A stretch of 19,884 nt of DNA, from positions 1 through 19,884 of the forward strand of contig CANQUY010000013.1 in NCBI GenBank assembly GCA_947627125.1, written 5' to 3'. Every line of letters begins with the position of its first letter. Positions within the stretch are counted from its first letter, which is position 1. Under the pieces are notes generated by a model. It ran no database searches. It saw nothing but the letters and a program-made list of their open reading frames with translations, and was not told where the DNA came from. Below are positions 5,839-12,645 of this stretch, piece after piece. Position numbers and translations under genes: made by a program. The DNA is from an uncultured Clostridia bacterium. GTDB taxonomy: Bacteria > Bacillota > Clostridia > Christensenellales > Borkfalkiaceae.

Positions 5839-5876
5839 TCGTTGATTTCTTTTTGCCCTTGAAAAGAATTCATCGA
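5839..5876 (-). repeat. AT-rich stem-loop after smc
   Basis: Arms 5839-5853 and 5862-5876 pair over 13 of 15 positions. It starts 5 nt past the smc stop with TCGATGAATTC, as after ftsY, and is followed on the minus strand by GGGGTTAAGTG. It is a decayed version of the ftsY stem-loop. Confidence 0.65.
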
Positions 5877-5881
5877 ATTTT

Positions 5882-8800
5882 TTACATAACCGTGTCGCCG
5901 CCCAAGCGGGATTCGACTTCGGAGAGCTTGACGGAAACGATCTTGCTGACGCCCTTTTCCTCCATCGTGACGCCGAACAAACTGTCCGCCTGGTTCATCG
6001 TCGGCTTTCTGTGCGTGATGACAATGAACTGCGTATCCTGCGAGAATTTCTTGAGATATTTCGCGAACCGATCGACATTGGCCTCGTCGAGCGCGGCCTC
6101 GATCTCGTCGAGAATACAGAAGGGCATGGGGTTGGCCTTCAGAATGGCGAACAGAATGGCGATAGCCGTGAGCGCACGCTCGCCGCCCGAGAGGAGGGAA
6201 ATTTTGGCGAGTTTCTTCCCCGGAGGGCAGGCGATGATCTCGACGCCTGCGTCCAAGGGGTCGATACAGTCGGTGTAGTCGAGCTGCATTTCCGCCCTGC
6301 CGCCGCCGAAGAGCTCCTTGAAGATCTGGGTGAAGTTCCTGTTGATCTCGTTGAAACCGTCGTCGAACTTCTTCTGCATCTCCGCCTTGAGGTCCTCGAG
6401 CACGGTGGTGAGGTCCACGATGCCCTTGTCGAGGTCGTCCTTCTGCGTCTGCATGTCGCTGTAGCGTTCGAAGAGGGCGGCGTAGTCCTCCTCCGCACGC
6501 GGGTTGACGGGCCCGAGCGCGGTGATCTTCCGCTTCAGGTTCGCGATATTGACCGCCGCCTGCGAAATGTCGTAGTCGGGGTCGCGGAATTCGAGCGCGG
6601 TTTCGTAGGTGAGCTGGTATTCCTCCTCCATGCGCTGCTGCATGTTCTCAAGAAGGGTTTCCGCCTTGGAGATCTCGAGCTCGCACTGGTGCTTCTTTTC
6701 GGAGAGGGTCATCTGCCGCGCAAGAAGTTTCCGCTTCTCCTCGGCGAGCAGGGTCTGACGCTGGTAGACCGTCTTTTTCTGCTCCTCCGCCTCCGCAAGT
6801 TTCTTTCTGAGAATGCCGACGGCCTCCTGTTCCTCCTCGGTGAGAGAGGCCTTTTCTTCGTCCCGTTTTAATGCCTCGATCTGCCGCTCGGTGCCCGCAA
6901 TGGACGCCCTCGTTTCCTCTACTTTCTGCAATAAGTCTTGTTTTTCATCCCGAAGGCGAAGGAGATTGTCCTCCTCCGAGGCAAGGGTGGTGGAGAGGGT
7001 CGCCCCCTCGACTTCGAGCGCGTGGAGCTGTTCGGAAAGGGCGTCGCGGTTCTCCTTGAGCTTGCCGCTCTCGGCCTCCCTTTCCCCCGCCTCCTTGGCT
7101 GCCTCGCTGCGGATGCGGCTCAAAAGTTCCTCGTTTTCGGCGGAGGAGAGCACTTCGCTCTCGAGTTCGTCCGCCTTTCTCGTCAGCTGGGCGAGGAGGG
7201 CGGTGAAGTCTGCAATGTCCTTATCTGCGTCGGCAATGAGGGAAACGATGGCGAGCTCCTTCTGCGCGAGGGCGGCGAGGTTTGCCGTCTGCTCCTGCAC
7301 TTTGACGCGGAACGCCTCATACTTTGCCCTCGCCTCGTCGAGGTCCCTGCCGCACGATTCGAGCGCACCCTTGAGCTTTCCGACGGTGGCAGTCTTTTTG
7401 GCGATCTCCTCTTCGCACTCCTTGATACGGCGTTCGCCCGCGAGGAGATGTCCGCTCTCCTTCTTCCGCGAGCCGCCCGTGATCGCGCCCGAAGTTGCGA
7501 TCGTGTCGCCGTCCAAAGTGACGATACGGAAGGCGTGCGGATAGCGTTTTGCGATATTCGTCGCGCTTGCGATCGTATCGACGATGAGGGTGTTGCCGAG
7601 CAGGTTCGTGACGACGCTGTTGTAGTAGGGGTCGTACTTTACGAGTTCGTCAGCGAGGCCCACCGCCCCGCTCTCGCGGAGGGCCATGCGGACTTCCGCC
7701 GAGTTGACGCGGGCGCGCATACCGTCCACGGGGAGGAAGGTGACAATGCCCCAGCCCGTGCGCTTGAGGTATTCGACGAGCCATCTCGCGTCGTCCTGCG
7801 TGGCGGTGACAAGGTTCTGCATGGCCGCGCCGAAGGAGGTTTCGATGGCGACTTCGTACTTTTTATCGGTATGGACGATATCTGCGATCGCCCCCTTGAT
7901 ACGGCGGCCGACGTCGGGATTGCGCTGCCCCTCGAGCTGAAGACGGCGGACGGAATCGCGGTAGCCCTCGTATTGGTTCTTTAAACTCTTGTAGAGTTCG
8001 AGATTGTTCTGATAGCTTGCAATGGAGGAATTCGCCTCGACGATCTCCTGTGAAATGCGCCGCTCGCTGTTGGCAAGGTCGGAAATTTCGGACGCGAGCG
8101 CGCTCTCCTCGCTCTCCTTTTTGTTGAGGAAGTTCTCGCATTCCGCCTTATCCGCGAGACATTCCGCTTTCTGGCGGAGATATTCGGTGCGGCGGGTCTG
8201 CGCCTTTCCGATCGCCTCCCTGACCTCTGCGGCACGGTCCTGTGCGGCGTCGCGCTTGGCCGCAAGGCTTCCCGCGTTCGCCCTGAGGTCGGCGAGGTTT
8301 TCCACGGAGGAGAGTTCGCTTGCGCGCTGTTCGAGGGAGAGCTTTTCATACGCCATGATCCTCGCCTCTGCCTCGCGCAGTTTCATTGTGAGTTCCGCGC
8401 TCTCCTTGCCGATCTCGGCGGCACGGCCGCGCATCTTCTCCGTCTTTTTCTCCCCCTCCGCAACGAGCCCGTCGATGGTCTTGGTGCGGCGGATGGAATA
8501 GTCCACCGTTTCGGATGCGGCGGCAAGCTCGCGCTTATAGCTCTCGATACGGGCGGAGAGCACTTTGGCCTCACCCGTCTTGTTCGCCATGCCGACCTCA
8601 TAGAGGCGGAGATTGTCATTGAGATCGCGGAGGACGGCGTCTGCGCCCTCGATCTGTTCGCGGGCGGAAGTTTCCTCGTCGTCTACTTCGGAGAGCCTTG
8701 CCTCCACGCCGACGAGTTCCTGTTCCGCCTCCTCGATCTTTCTCCTGTGCTTGCCCGTTTCCTCGGTGAAATTCTCATAGCGGAGAAGGTATGTATTGAC

Positions 8801-9478
8801 TTCCTCGTGGCGGAGGTCCTCATAGTAGCCGCGGTATTTCTTGGCCGTTTCCGCCTGCTGTTCGAGGGGACGGAGCTGTTTTTCGGCCTCGTCCATTCTC
8901 TGGATAAAGACGGTGAGGTTGTCCCGTGCGTTCTGGAGCTTGCTCTCGATCTCGCGGCGCTGGATCTTGAACTTCATGACGCCCGTCGCCTCTTCAAAGA
9001 CGGCACGCCTGTCCTCGGGCTTGGCGTTCATGATGATGTCTACCCTGTTCTGGCCGATGATGGAGTACCCTTCCTTGCCGATACCGACGTCATGGAGGAG
9101 GGCGACGATCTCTTTGAGCCTGCACGGCTGCATGTTGAGAAGGTATTCGCTCTCGCCCGAGCGGTACAGGCGGCGGGTCATGGCGACCTCGCTGTAGTCC
9201 ACGTCGAAGAGGCGGTTGGTATTGTCAAAGACGAGGGTCACTTCGCAGTAGCTGAGCTGCCGCCTCGTTTCGGTGCCGTTGAAGATGACGTCCTGCATGG
9301 AAGTGCCGCGCAGGACCTTTGCCGACTGTTCGCCGAGCACCCATCTCACGGCGTCCGCGACGTTGGATTTGCCGCAGCCGTTGGGGCCGACGATACAGGT
9401 GACGCCGTCCTCGAACTTTATGGAGGTCTTGTCCGCAAAGGATTTGAACCCCGCTACTTTGATTTCCTTCAGATTCAA
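5882..9478 (-). CDS. smc: Chromosome segregation ATPase Smc
   Basis: Smc dimers form the core of the bacterial condensin with ScpA and ScpB and organise the nucleoid. The 1198 residues match the usual 1150-1200. The N-terminal half-head carries Walker A GPNGCGKSN (31-39). Two long coiled-coil arms rich in E, K, R and A flank a hinge at roughly 510-680. The C-terminal half-head has the signature LLSGGERALTA (from 1095) and Walker B FCILDEIEAALDEAN (about 1120-1134). The start is a TTG at 9478; it gives the canonical MNLKEIKVAGFKSFADKT and has GAGAGGG 6-7 nt upstream. The TTG overlaps the rnc stop as TTGA, so translation is coupled. It is the last gene of the plsX-rnc-smc operon. No frameshift is seen. 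Confidence 0.98.
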   Translation of the reverse strand: MNLKEIKVAGFKSFADKTSIKFEDGVTCIVGPNGCGKSNVADAVRWVLGEQSAKVLRGTSMQDVIFNGTETRRQLSYCEVTLVFDNTNRLFDVDYSEVAMTRRLYRSGESEYLLNMQPCRLKEIVALLHDVGIGKEGYSIIGQNRVDIIMNAKPEDRRAVFEEATGVMKFKIQRREIESKLQNARDNLTVFIQRMDEAEKQLRPLEQQAETAKKYRGYYEDLRHEEVNTYLLRYENFTEETGKHRRKIEEAEQELVGVEARLSEVDDEETSAREQIEGADAVLRDLNDNLRLYEVGMANKTGEAKVLSARIESYKRELAAASETVDYSIRRTKTIDGLVAEGEKKTEKMRGRAAEIGKESAELTMKLREAEARIMAYEKLSLEQRASELSSVENLADLRANAGSLAAKRDAAQDRAAEVREAIGKAQTRRTEYLRQKAECLADKAECENFLNKKESEESALASEISDLANSERRISQEIVEANSSIASYQNNLELYKSLKNQYEGYRDSVRRLQLEGQRNPDVGRRIKGAIADIVHTDKKYEVAIETSFGAAMQNLVTATQDDARWLVEYLKRTGWGIVTFLPVDGMRARVNSAEVRMALRESGAVGLADELVKYDPYYNSVVTNLLGNTLIVDTIASATNIAKRYPHAFRIVTLDGDTIATSGAITGGSRKKESGHLLAGERRIKECEEEIAKKTATVGKLKGALESCGRDLDEARAKYEAFRVKVQEQTANLAALAQKELAIVSLIADADKDIADFTALLAQLTRKADELESEVLSSAENEELLSRIRSEAAKEAGEREAESGKLKENRDALSEQLHALEVEGATLSTTLASEEDNLLRLRDEKQDLLQKVEETRASIAGTERQIEALKRDEEKASLTEEEQEAVGILRKKLAEAEEQKKTVYQRQTLLAEEKRKLLARQMTLSEKKHQCELEISKAETLLENMQQRMEEEYQLTYETALEFRDPDYDISQAAVNIANLKRKITALGPVNPRAEEDYAALFERYSDMQTQKDDLDKGIVDLTTVLEDLKAEMQKKFDDGFNEINRNFTQIFKELFGGGRAEMQLDYTDCIDPLDAGVEIIACPPGKKLAKISLLSGGERALTAIAILFAILKANPMPFCILDEIEAALDEANVDRFAKYLKKFSQDTQFIVITHRKPTMNQADSLFGVTMEEKGVSKIVSVKLSEVESRLGGDTVM

Positions 9479-10149
9479 TGTTTTTCCCTCTCTTTGAGTT
9501 TTTCAAGGAGCGCCTTGGCCGCCGCTTCCTTGGCCGCCTGCTTGCTCTTGCCCCTGCCCGTTCCCCATTCCCCGAGCGCCCTGACCTCGGCGGAGAATTC
9601 TCCGTTTTCGGCCCGTTCGGAATAATCGGGCGTCAGCTTCGCCCTCTCCTGTACATAAATTTGCAGGGCGGAGATAGGGCTCTCCATGTCCATATATTCT
9701 AAATTCCGTTTCAAAAATCTGCCCGCCGCCTCCATGCCGCCGTCGAGGTAGATCCCCGCCGTCACGGCCTCGAACAGGCTCGACTTGATCTTTCCGTCCT
9801 TGCCGCCCATGTCCTCCTCGCGGTTGGAATGGCGGAGAAACTTCATGAGGCCGAGCTTCTCCGCAACGGGCGTGAGGGCCTCCTTGGAAACGTATCCCTT
9901 GCGCTTTTCGGTCAGCTTCCCCTCGTCCTTCTTGGAAGTGCGGAAGAGATAGTCCGAAACGATGAGCTGCAGCACCGCGTCCCCCAAAAATTCCAGCCGC
10001 TCGTTGTCCTCGCCGCCGTGGGCGACGTTGTTGCGGTAGGTGGAATGGGTGAAGCATGTCTTTAAGAGTTCCCTGTCGCGGAAGGTGTAGCCGATGGCGG
10101 ATTGCACCTCTTCAAAGGTTTCCTCCGTCCAGTCCTCGCCGTTTCTCAT
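9475..10149 (-). CDS. rnc: Ribonuclease III
   Basis: RNase III cuts double-stranded RNA, including rRNA precursors. The 224-residue product has the catalytic domain (about 1-155) with signature NERLEFLGDAVL (49-60) and a C-terminal double-stranded RNA-binding domain (about 160-222) with the GKSKQAAKEAAAKALL helix. Against E. coli, E38, E41, D45, E65 and E117 correspond to E50, E53, D57, E76 and E127, but the D114 metal ligand appears to be serine (S124 in SSLFEAV). A longer frame runs to 10446 inside plsX and was rejected: the ATG at 10149 overlaps the plsX stop as ATGA and has GGAGG 5 nt upstream. It sits between plsX and smc; acpP, common before rnc, is absent. Confidence 0.96.
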   Translation of the reverse strand: MRNGEDWTEETFEEVQSAIGYTFRDRELLKTCFTHSTYRNNVAHGGEDNERLEFLGDAVLQLIVSDYLFRTSKKDEGKLTEKRKGYVSKEALTPVAEKLGLMKFLRHSNREEDMGGKDGKIKSSLFEAVTAGIYLDGGMEAAGRFLKRNLEYMDMESPISALQIYVQERAKLTPDYSERAENGEFSAEVRALGEWGTGRGKSKQAAKEAAAKALLEKLKEREKH

Positions 10150-11168
10150 GCTTCCTCCGCCGCCACGCCCGAGGCCTTGAGCATCTCCGTGATCTTGCCG
10201 ATGAGGTCGCCCTCGTAGGCGTCGAGGATCTGGGACACGGCTGGCGTAATGCTGTTCGCCTTGGAGGAACCGTGGCACTTGACGACGAGCTTTTTGAGCC
10301 CCAAAAAGGGACTTCCGCCGAGCTTGGCATAGTCGAGCATGCCTTTGAGGCGGTTGACCTGCTTTCTTGCAAAGAGATAGGCGATCTTGCTGCCGAGATT
10401 TTTCTTGAATTCGTTCTTGAGGACGGCGGAAACCGTCTTTCCGCAACCCTCCGCCGATTTCAGGGCGATATTGCCGGAAAATCCGTCCGCAACGACGATA
10501 TCGACGTCGCCGTACATGATATCCCGTCCCTCGACGTTGCCGACGAAATCGATGCCCTCAAATTCCTTTAAGAGCGCAAACGCCTCCTGGTGCAGAGGGT
10601 CCCCCTTGTGCTCCTCGGTGCCGTTGTTGAGGAGGCCGACCTTGGGATTTTCGATCCCATGTGTCCGCGCGTACGCCGTAGCCATGAGGGCGAATTGGAC
10701 AAGATATTGGGGCTTGCATTCGGCATTCGCCCCGCAGTCGCACAGCAGCGTCTGCCCGCCGTGCACGTTGGGGATCCCGGGGCAGAGCGCGGGACGCATG
10801 ATCCCCTTGATCCTGCCGATGTGCATGACGCCGCCCGTGAGCACCGCGCCCGTGCTCCCCGCCGAGAGGAATCCCGCAATGTCGGGCTCCTCCTTGAGCA
10901 TTCTGAGCCCCACGACGAGGGAACTGTCCCGCTTGGTCCTGACGGCGGAAGTGGGAATATCGTCCCCCGTAATGACCTCCTTGCAGGGAATGATCTCGAC
11001 ACGGGAAGCATCGAAATTGTGTTTTTCGAGTTCACGCTCCACGAGCGCCTCGTCGCCCGTAAAGATGAGCGAGAAATCCTTTCTCTTCTGGAGCGCAAGG
11101 ATCGCGCCCTCTATGATCTCCGCGGGGGCGTTGTCGCCGCCCATCGCGTCTACGATAACTTTTGCCAT
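10146..11168 (-). CDS. plsX: Phosphate acyltransferase PlsX
   Basis: PlsX makes acyl-phosphate from acyl-ACP, the acyl donor that PlsY uses to start phospholipid synthesis. The 340-residue product has the usual length, the diagnostic N-terminus with VDAMGGDNAP (6-15), the SAGSTGAVLTGG loop (102-113), LLNNGTEEHKGD and VVADGFSGNIALKSAEG near the catalytic pocket. The start at 11168 has GGGAGAT about 8 nt upstream, and a promoter lies 38-66 bp upstream. The 3' end overlaps rnc by 4 bp. fabD, fabG and acpP, which follow plsX in many Bacillota, are missing, so the operon goes straight to rnc. Confidence 0.97.
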   Translation of the reverse strand: MAKVIVDAMGGDNAPAEIIEGAILALQKRKDFSLIFTGDEALVERELEKHNFDASRVEIIPCKEVITGDDIPTSAVRTKRDSSLVVGLRMLKEEPDIAGFLSAGSTGAVLTGGVMHIGRIKGIMRPALCPGIPNVHGGQTLLCDCGANAECKPQYLVQFALMATAYARTHGIENPKVGLLNNGTEEHKGDPLHQEAFALLKEFEGIDFVGNVEGRDIMYGDVDIVVADGFSGNIALKSAEGCGKTVSAVLKNEFKKNLGSKIAYLFARKQVNRLKGMLDYAKLGGSPFLGLKKLVVKCHGSSKANSITPAVSQILDAYEGDLIGKITEMLKASGVAAEEA

Positions 11169-11205
11169 AAATCGTATCTCCCTGTTTAAAAATCGATACG
11201 AAGTT

Positions 11206-11234
11206 ATTATACCATTTTATTTTAAAAAACACAA
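11206..11234 (-). promoter_or_regulatory. Promoter of plsX-rnc-smc
   Basis: On the minus strand TTGTGT (11229-11234) and TATAAT (11206-11211) are 17 bp apart, with an extended TGG before the -10. The predicted start near 11199 gives a leader of about 30 nt with a good ribosome binding site. Confidence 0.78.
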
Positions 11235-11361
11235 TTCTTTTCAGGCATTTCTTTCCATATATGCCCGCATTTCTTCCCGAATACGGCCCCGCCGCACCCT
11301 CATCCCGCCCCGCGCGCATTCTATTTGTGTCTAAGCGCGGCACGAGCGCGTAGCGCGAAGT

Positions 11362-11394
11362 AGCGAAGCGAGCGGATCTCGTAAACGCACGGAA
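11362..11394 (+). repeat. Family E repeat fragment
   Basis: Contains CGGATCTCGTAAACGCACGG, matching the GGGATCTCGTAAACTTACGG of the element at 5528-5619. It is preceded by a CGAAGCGAGCG variant of the arm. The right half is missing. Confidence 0.45.
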
Positions 11395-11402
11395 GCAGTC
11401 CG

Positions 11403-11551
11403 CCCCGCGTCATTCTGAGAAACGGAGAATGAACGAAGTCCGACGAATTGACCCGAAGAATCTCGCGGGGCGAACGGACTACTTTGCGGCGAGATGCTTC
11501 GGTTCGACTTTCGCAGACTGCGTTGTGCTCCCCTTCTCAGCATGACGCCGC
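11403..11551 (-). repeat. Family A palindromic repeat, copy 5
   Basis: A 149-bp reverse-oriented copy. CCCCGCGTCATTCTGAG pairs with GAAGAATCTCGCGGGG, and TGCGGCGAGATGCTTCGG pairs with CTCAGCATGACGCCGCA. Both hairpins are intact. Confidence 0.9.
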
Positions 11552-11575
11552 ACAATAAGCCGCCGTGCGTTTTAT

Positions 11576-11610
11576 GGGATCCTTCCCCTTCGACGTTGCT
11601 CAGGGTGACG
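11576..11610 (+). repeat. Family B short repeat
   Basis: GGGATCCTTCCCCTTCGACG then TTGCTCAGGGTGACG. The CCCTTCG/CTCAGGG hairpin is kept and the tail is the TGACG form rather than CAGGATGAGCG. Confidence 0.7.
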
Positions 11611-11765
11611 CGATTTAGAACGGCGGGGCAGAGTGGACGCGCGGGGCAGGATGATCGAACCCCGTATAATTCCCGCCGAAAAGGTCAAAAATTCGGGTAC
11701 GGTGAGCACAAGGCCCTTCCGTTACATACAATGATAGCGGAGGACGCTCACAAAAGAGGTAAGAT

Positions 11766-12128
11766 ATGATCGTCAAACGCGGAGAACTTTATTATGCGGA
11801 CCTGAGTCCCGTTGTGGGCAGCGAACAGGGCGGCGTGCGTCCCGTGCTCGTCGTGCAGAACGATACGGGCAACAAATACTCCCCCACCGTGATCGCGGCC
11901 GCTGTGACGAGCAAGATCCACAAGGCGCGGCTCCCCACCCATATCGAACTGCCGTCCGCATTCGGCCTCGCGCGGGACAGCGTCATTCTTTTGGAGCAGA
12001 TCCGTACTATCGACAAAAAGAGGTTGATGGCGCGGATCGGGGAACTTCCCCCCTCCACCATGTCGCGCGTCAACCGCGCAATCCTAATAAGTCTTGGCTT
12101 CGGCGACGGCACAGGCAACAATATGTGA
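11766..12128 (+). CDS. mazF: MazF/NdoA-type endoribonuclease toxin, without visible antitoxin
   Basis: MazF toxins cleave single-stranded mRNA at short sequences; Bacillus NdoA prefers UACAU. The 120-residue product has the family core: KRGELYYADLSPVVGSEQGG (4-23), RPVLVVQND (25-33), the IAAAVTSKIHKARLPTHIEL strand region (43-62) and ILLEQIRTIDKKRL (74-87). R25 and T48, which match the catalytic Arg and Thr of Bacillus MazF, are both present. AGAGGT lies 6 nt before the ATG. No mazE-like gene lies on either side, and the flanks are repeats. Bacillota often place ndoA after alr and ndoAI; neither is here. The C-terminus is slightly longer and glycine-rich (GFGDGTGNNM). It may be paired with an antitoxin elsewhere or be a regulator in its own right. 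Confidence 0.95.
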   Translation: MIVKRGELYYADLSPVVGSEQGGVRPVLVVQNDTGNKYSPTVIAAAVTSKIHKARLPTHIELPSAFGLARDSVILLEQIRTIDKKRLMARIGELPPSTMSRVNRAILISLGFGDGTGNNM

Positions 12129-12208
12129 GGCCGTGACGACGTTGCCCTGCGTGCCGACCGACCCAGCCGTTCCGATTACGTCATGGTGAGCGCAGTCGAA
12201 CCATCACC

Positions 12209-12238
12209 TTATTAAGCTGCGGTTTATTAAGCTGCGGT
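12209..12238. repeat. 15-bp tandem duplication
   Basis: TTATTAAGCTGCGGT occurs twice in perfect head-to-tail order (12209-12223 and 12224-12238), directly before a family B core. Confidence 0.85.
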
Positions 12239-12265
12239 GACCCTTCGACTACGCTCAGGGTGACG
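12236..12265 (+). repeat. Family B short repeat (core only)
   Basis: GGTGACCCTTCGACTACGCT then CAGGGTGACG. The flanks GTGA/TGAC are symmetric around the CCCTTCG/CTCAGGG hairpin. The GGATCCTT leader is absent. Confidence 0.65.
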
Positions 12266-12294
12266 TGATTGGGACGGTCCGTTGGTTGCCCGCT

Positions 12295-12329
12295 CATTCT
12301 GAGAGAGGCGCAGCCGACCGAAGAATCCC
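12295..12329 (-). repeat. Solitary half of family A (right hairpin)
   Basis: CATTCTGAG faces CGAAGAATCCC with a short GC loop, like the CCCCGCG-type hairpin of family A in reverse orientation, with no partner hairpin. It suggests the two hairpins can exist separately. Confidence 0.5.
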
Positions 12330-12354
12330 CTTAAACGAAGTCCGTCAGTTTAAC

Positions 12355-12395
12355 GGGATCCTTCCCCTTCGACTACGCTCAGGGTCAGGATGAGC
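12355..12395 (+). repeat. Family B short repeat
   Basis: A complete copy: GGGATCCTTCCCCTTCGACT then ACGCTCAGGGTCAGGATGAGCG, equal to the copy at 2227-2268 except for one base in the loop. Confidence 0.75.
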
Positions 12396-12438
12396 GCGCG
12401 GGGCTGCTGTGCCTCAGTATGACGCCGCCACGGCTCTC

Positions 12439-12532
12439 GGCTCCCCTCTTAGGGGAGCTGTCACGCAGTGACTGAGGGGTTCCGAAACCCTATCCCCCGC
12501 TGCGCGGGTACTTCCCCTACAAGGGGAAACAA
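12439..12532 (+). repeat. Family C multi-hairpin repeat, copy 2
   Basis: Nearly identical to 5421-5513, with the four hairpins in the same order; the third is CCCGC TGC GCGGG. It ends about 50 bp upstream of the aminopeptidase promoter. Confidence 0.85.
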
Positions 12533-12582
12533 GCCCCGTCCCGTGTCATCCCAAATCTCCCAAGCCATATTCTTGAATTTGC

Positions 12583-12611
12583 TTGCCTCCAAGCGTTTTG
12601 TGTGCTATAAT
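12583..12611 (+). promoter_or_regulatory. Promoter of the M18 aminopeptidase
   Basis: TTGCCT (12583-12588) and TATAAT (12606-12611) are 17 bp apart, with TGC before the -10 as an extended element. Transcription would start near 12618, giving a leader of about 28 nt. Confidence 0.8.
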
Positions 12612-12645
12612 CAGTGGTATAAAAAAAGAAAACGCGGAGGACAAT

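Larger units (their letters stand above)
5329..5881. other. Repeat-filled gap between smc and ftsY
   Basis: This 553-bp gap holds, in order: the AAATCGCAACATA motif (5342-5354, minus strand), an AT-rich simple stretch (5362-5395), family C copy 1, a family E element, a family B copy, family F copy 2 and the smc stem-loop. No gene or convincing promoter is seen. ftsY may therefore need an unrecognised promoter. Confidence 0.7.
11169..11765. other. Divergent gap between plsX and mazF
   Basis: This 597-bp divergent region holds the plsX promoter, a family E fragment (11362-11394), family A copy 5, a family B copy, and about 150 bp of unassigned sequence before mazF. I looked for a mazE-like antitoxin frame upstream of mazF and found none. 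A TACAAT at 11727-11732 is a possible -10 for mazF but has no good -35. Confidence 0.6.
12129..12645. other. Repeat-filled gap between mazF and the aminopeptidase
   Basis: This 517-bp gap contains a family B variant (GGTGAGCGCAGTCGAACCAT near 12186), a 15-bp tandem duplication, two family B copies, a solitary family A right hairpin, a family A arm fragment (12412-12429), family C copy 2 and the aminopeptidase promoter. No gene or clear mazF terminator is seen. Confidence 0.65.

Noticed and set aside
9475..10446. RNase III extended by 99 codons into plsX
   Set aside because: The extension is out of frame within a conserved gene; the ATG at 10149 has a ribosome binding site and matches the family start.
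11665..11670. TATAAT upstream of mazF as a promoter
   Set aside because: No -35 box or extended element lies at 16-18 bp upstream; the surrounding sequence is a small GC palindrome.
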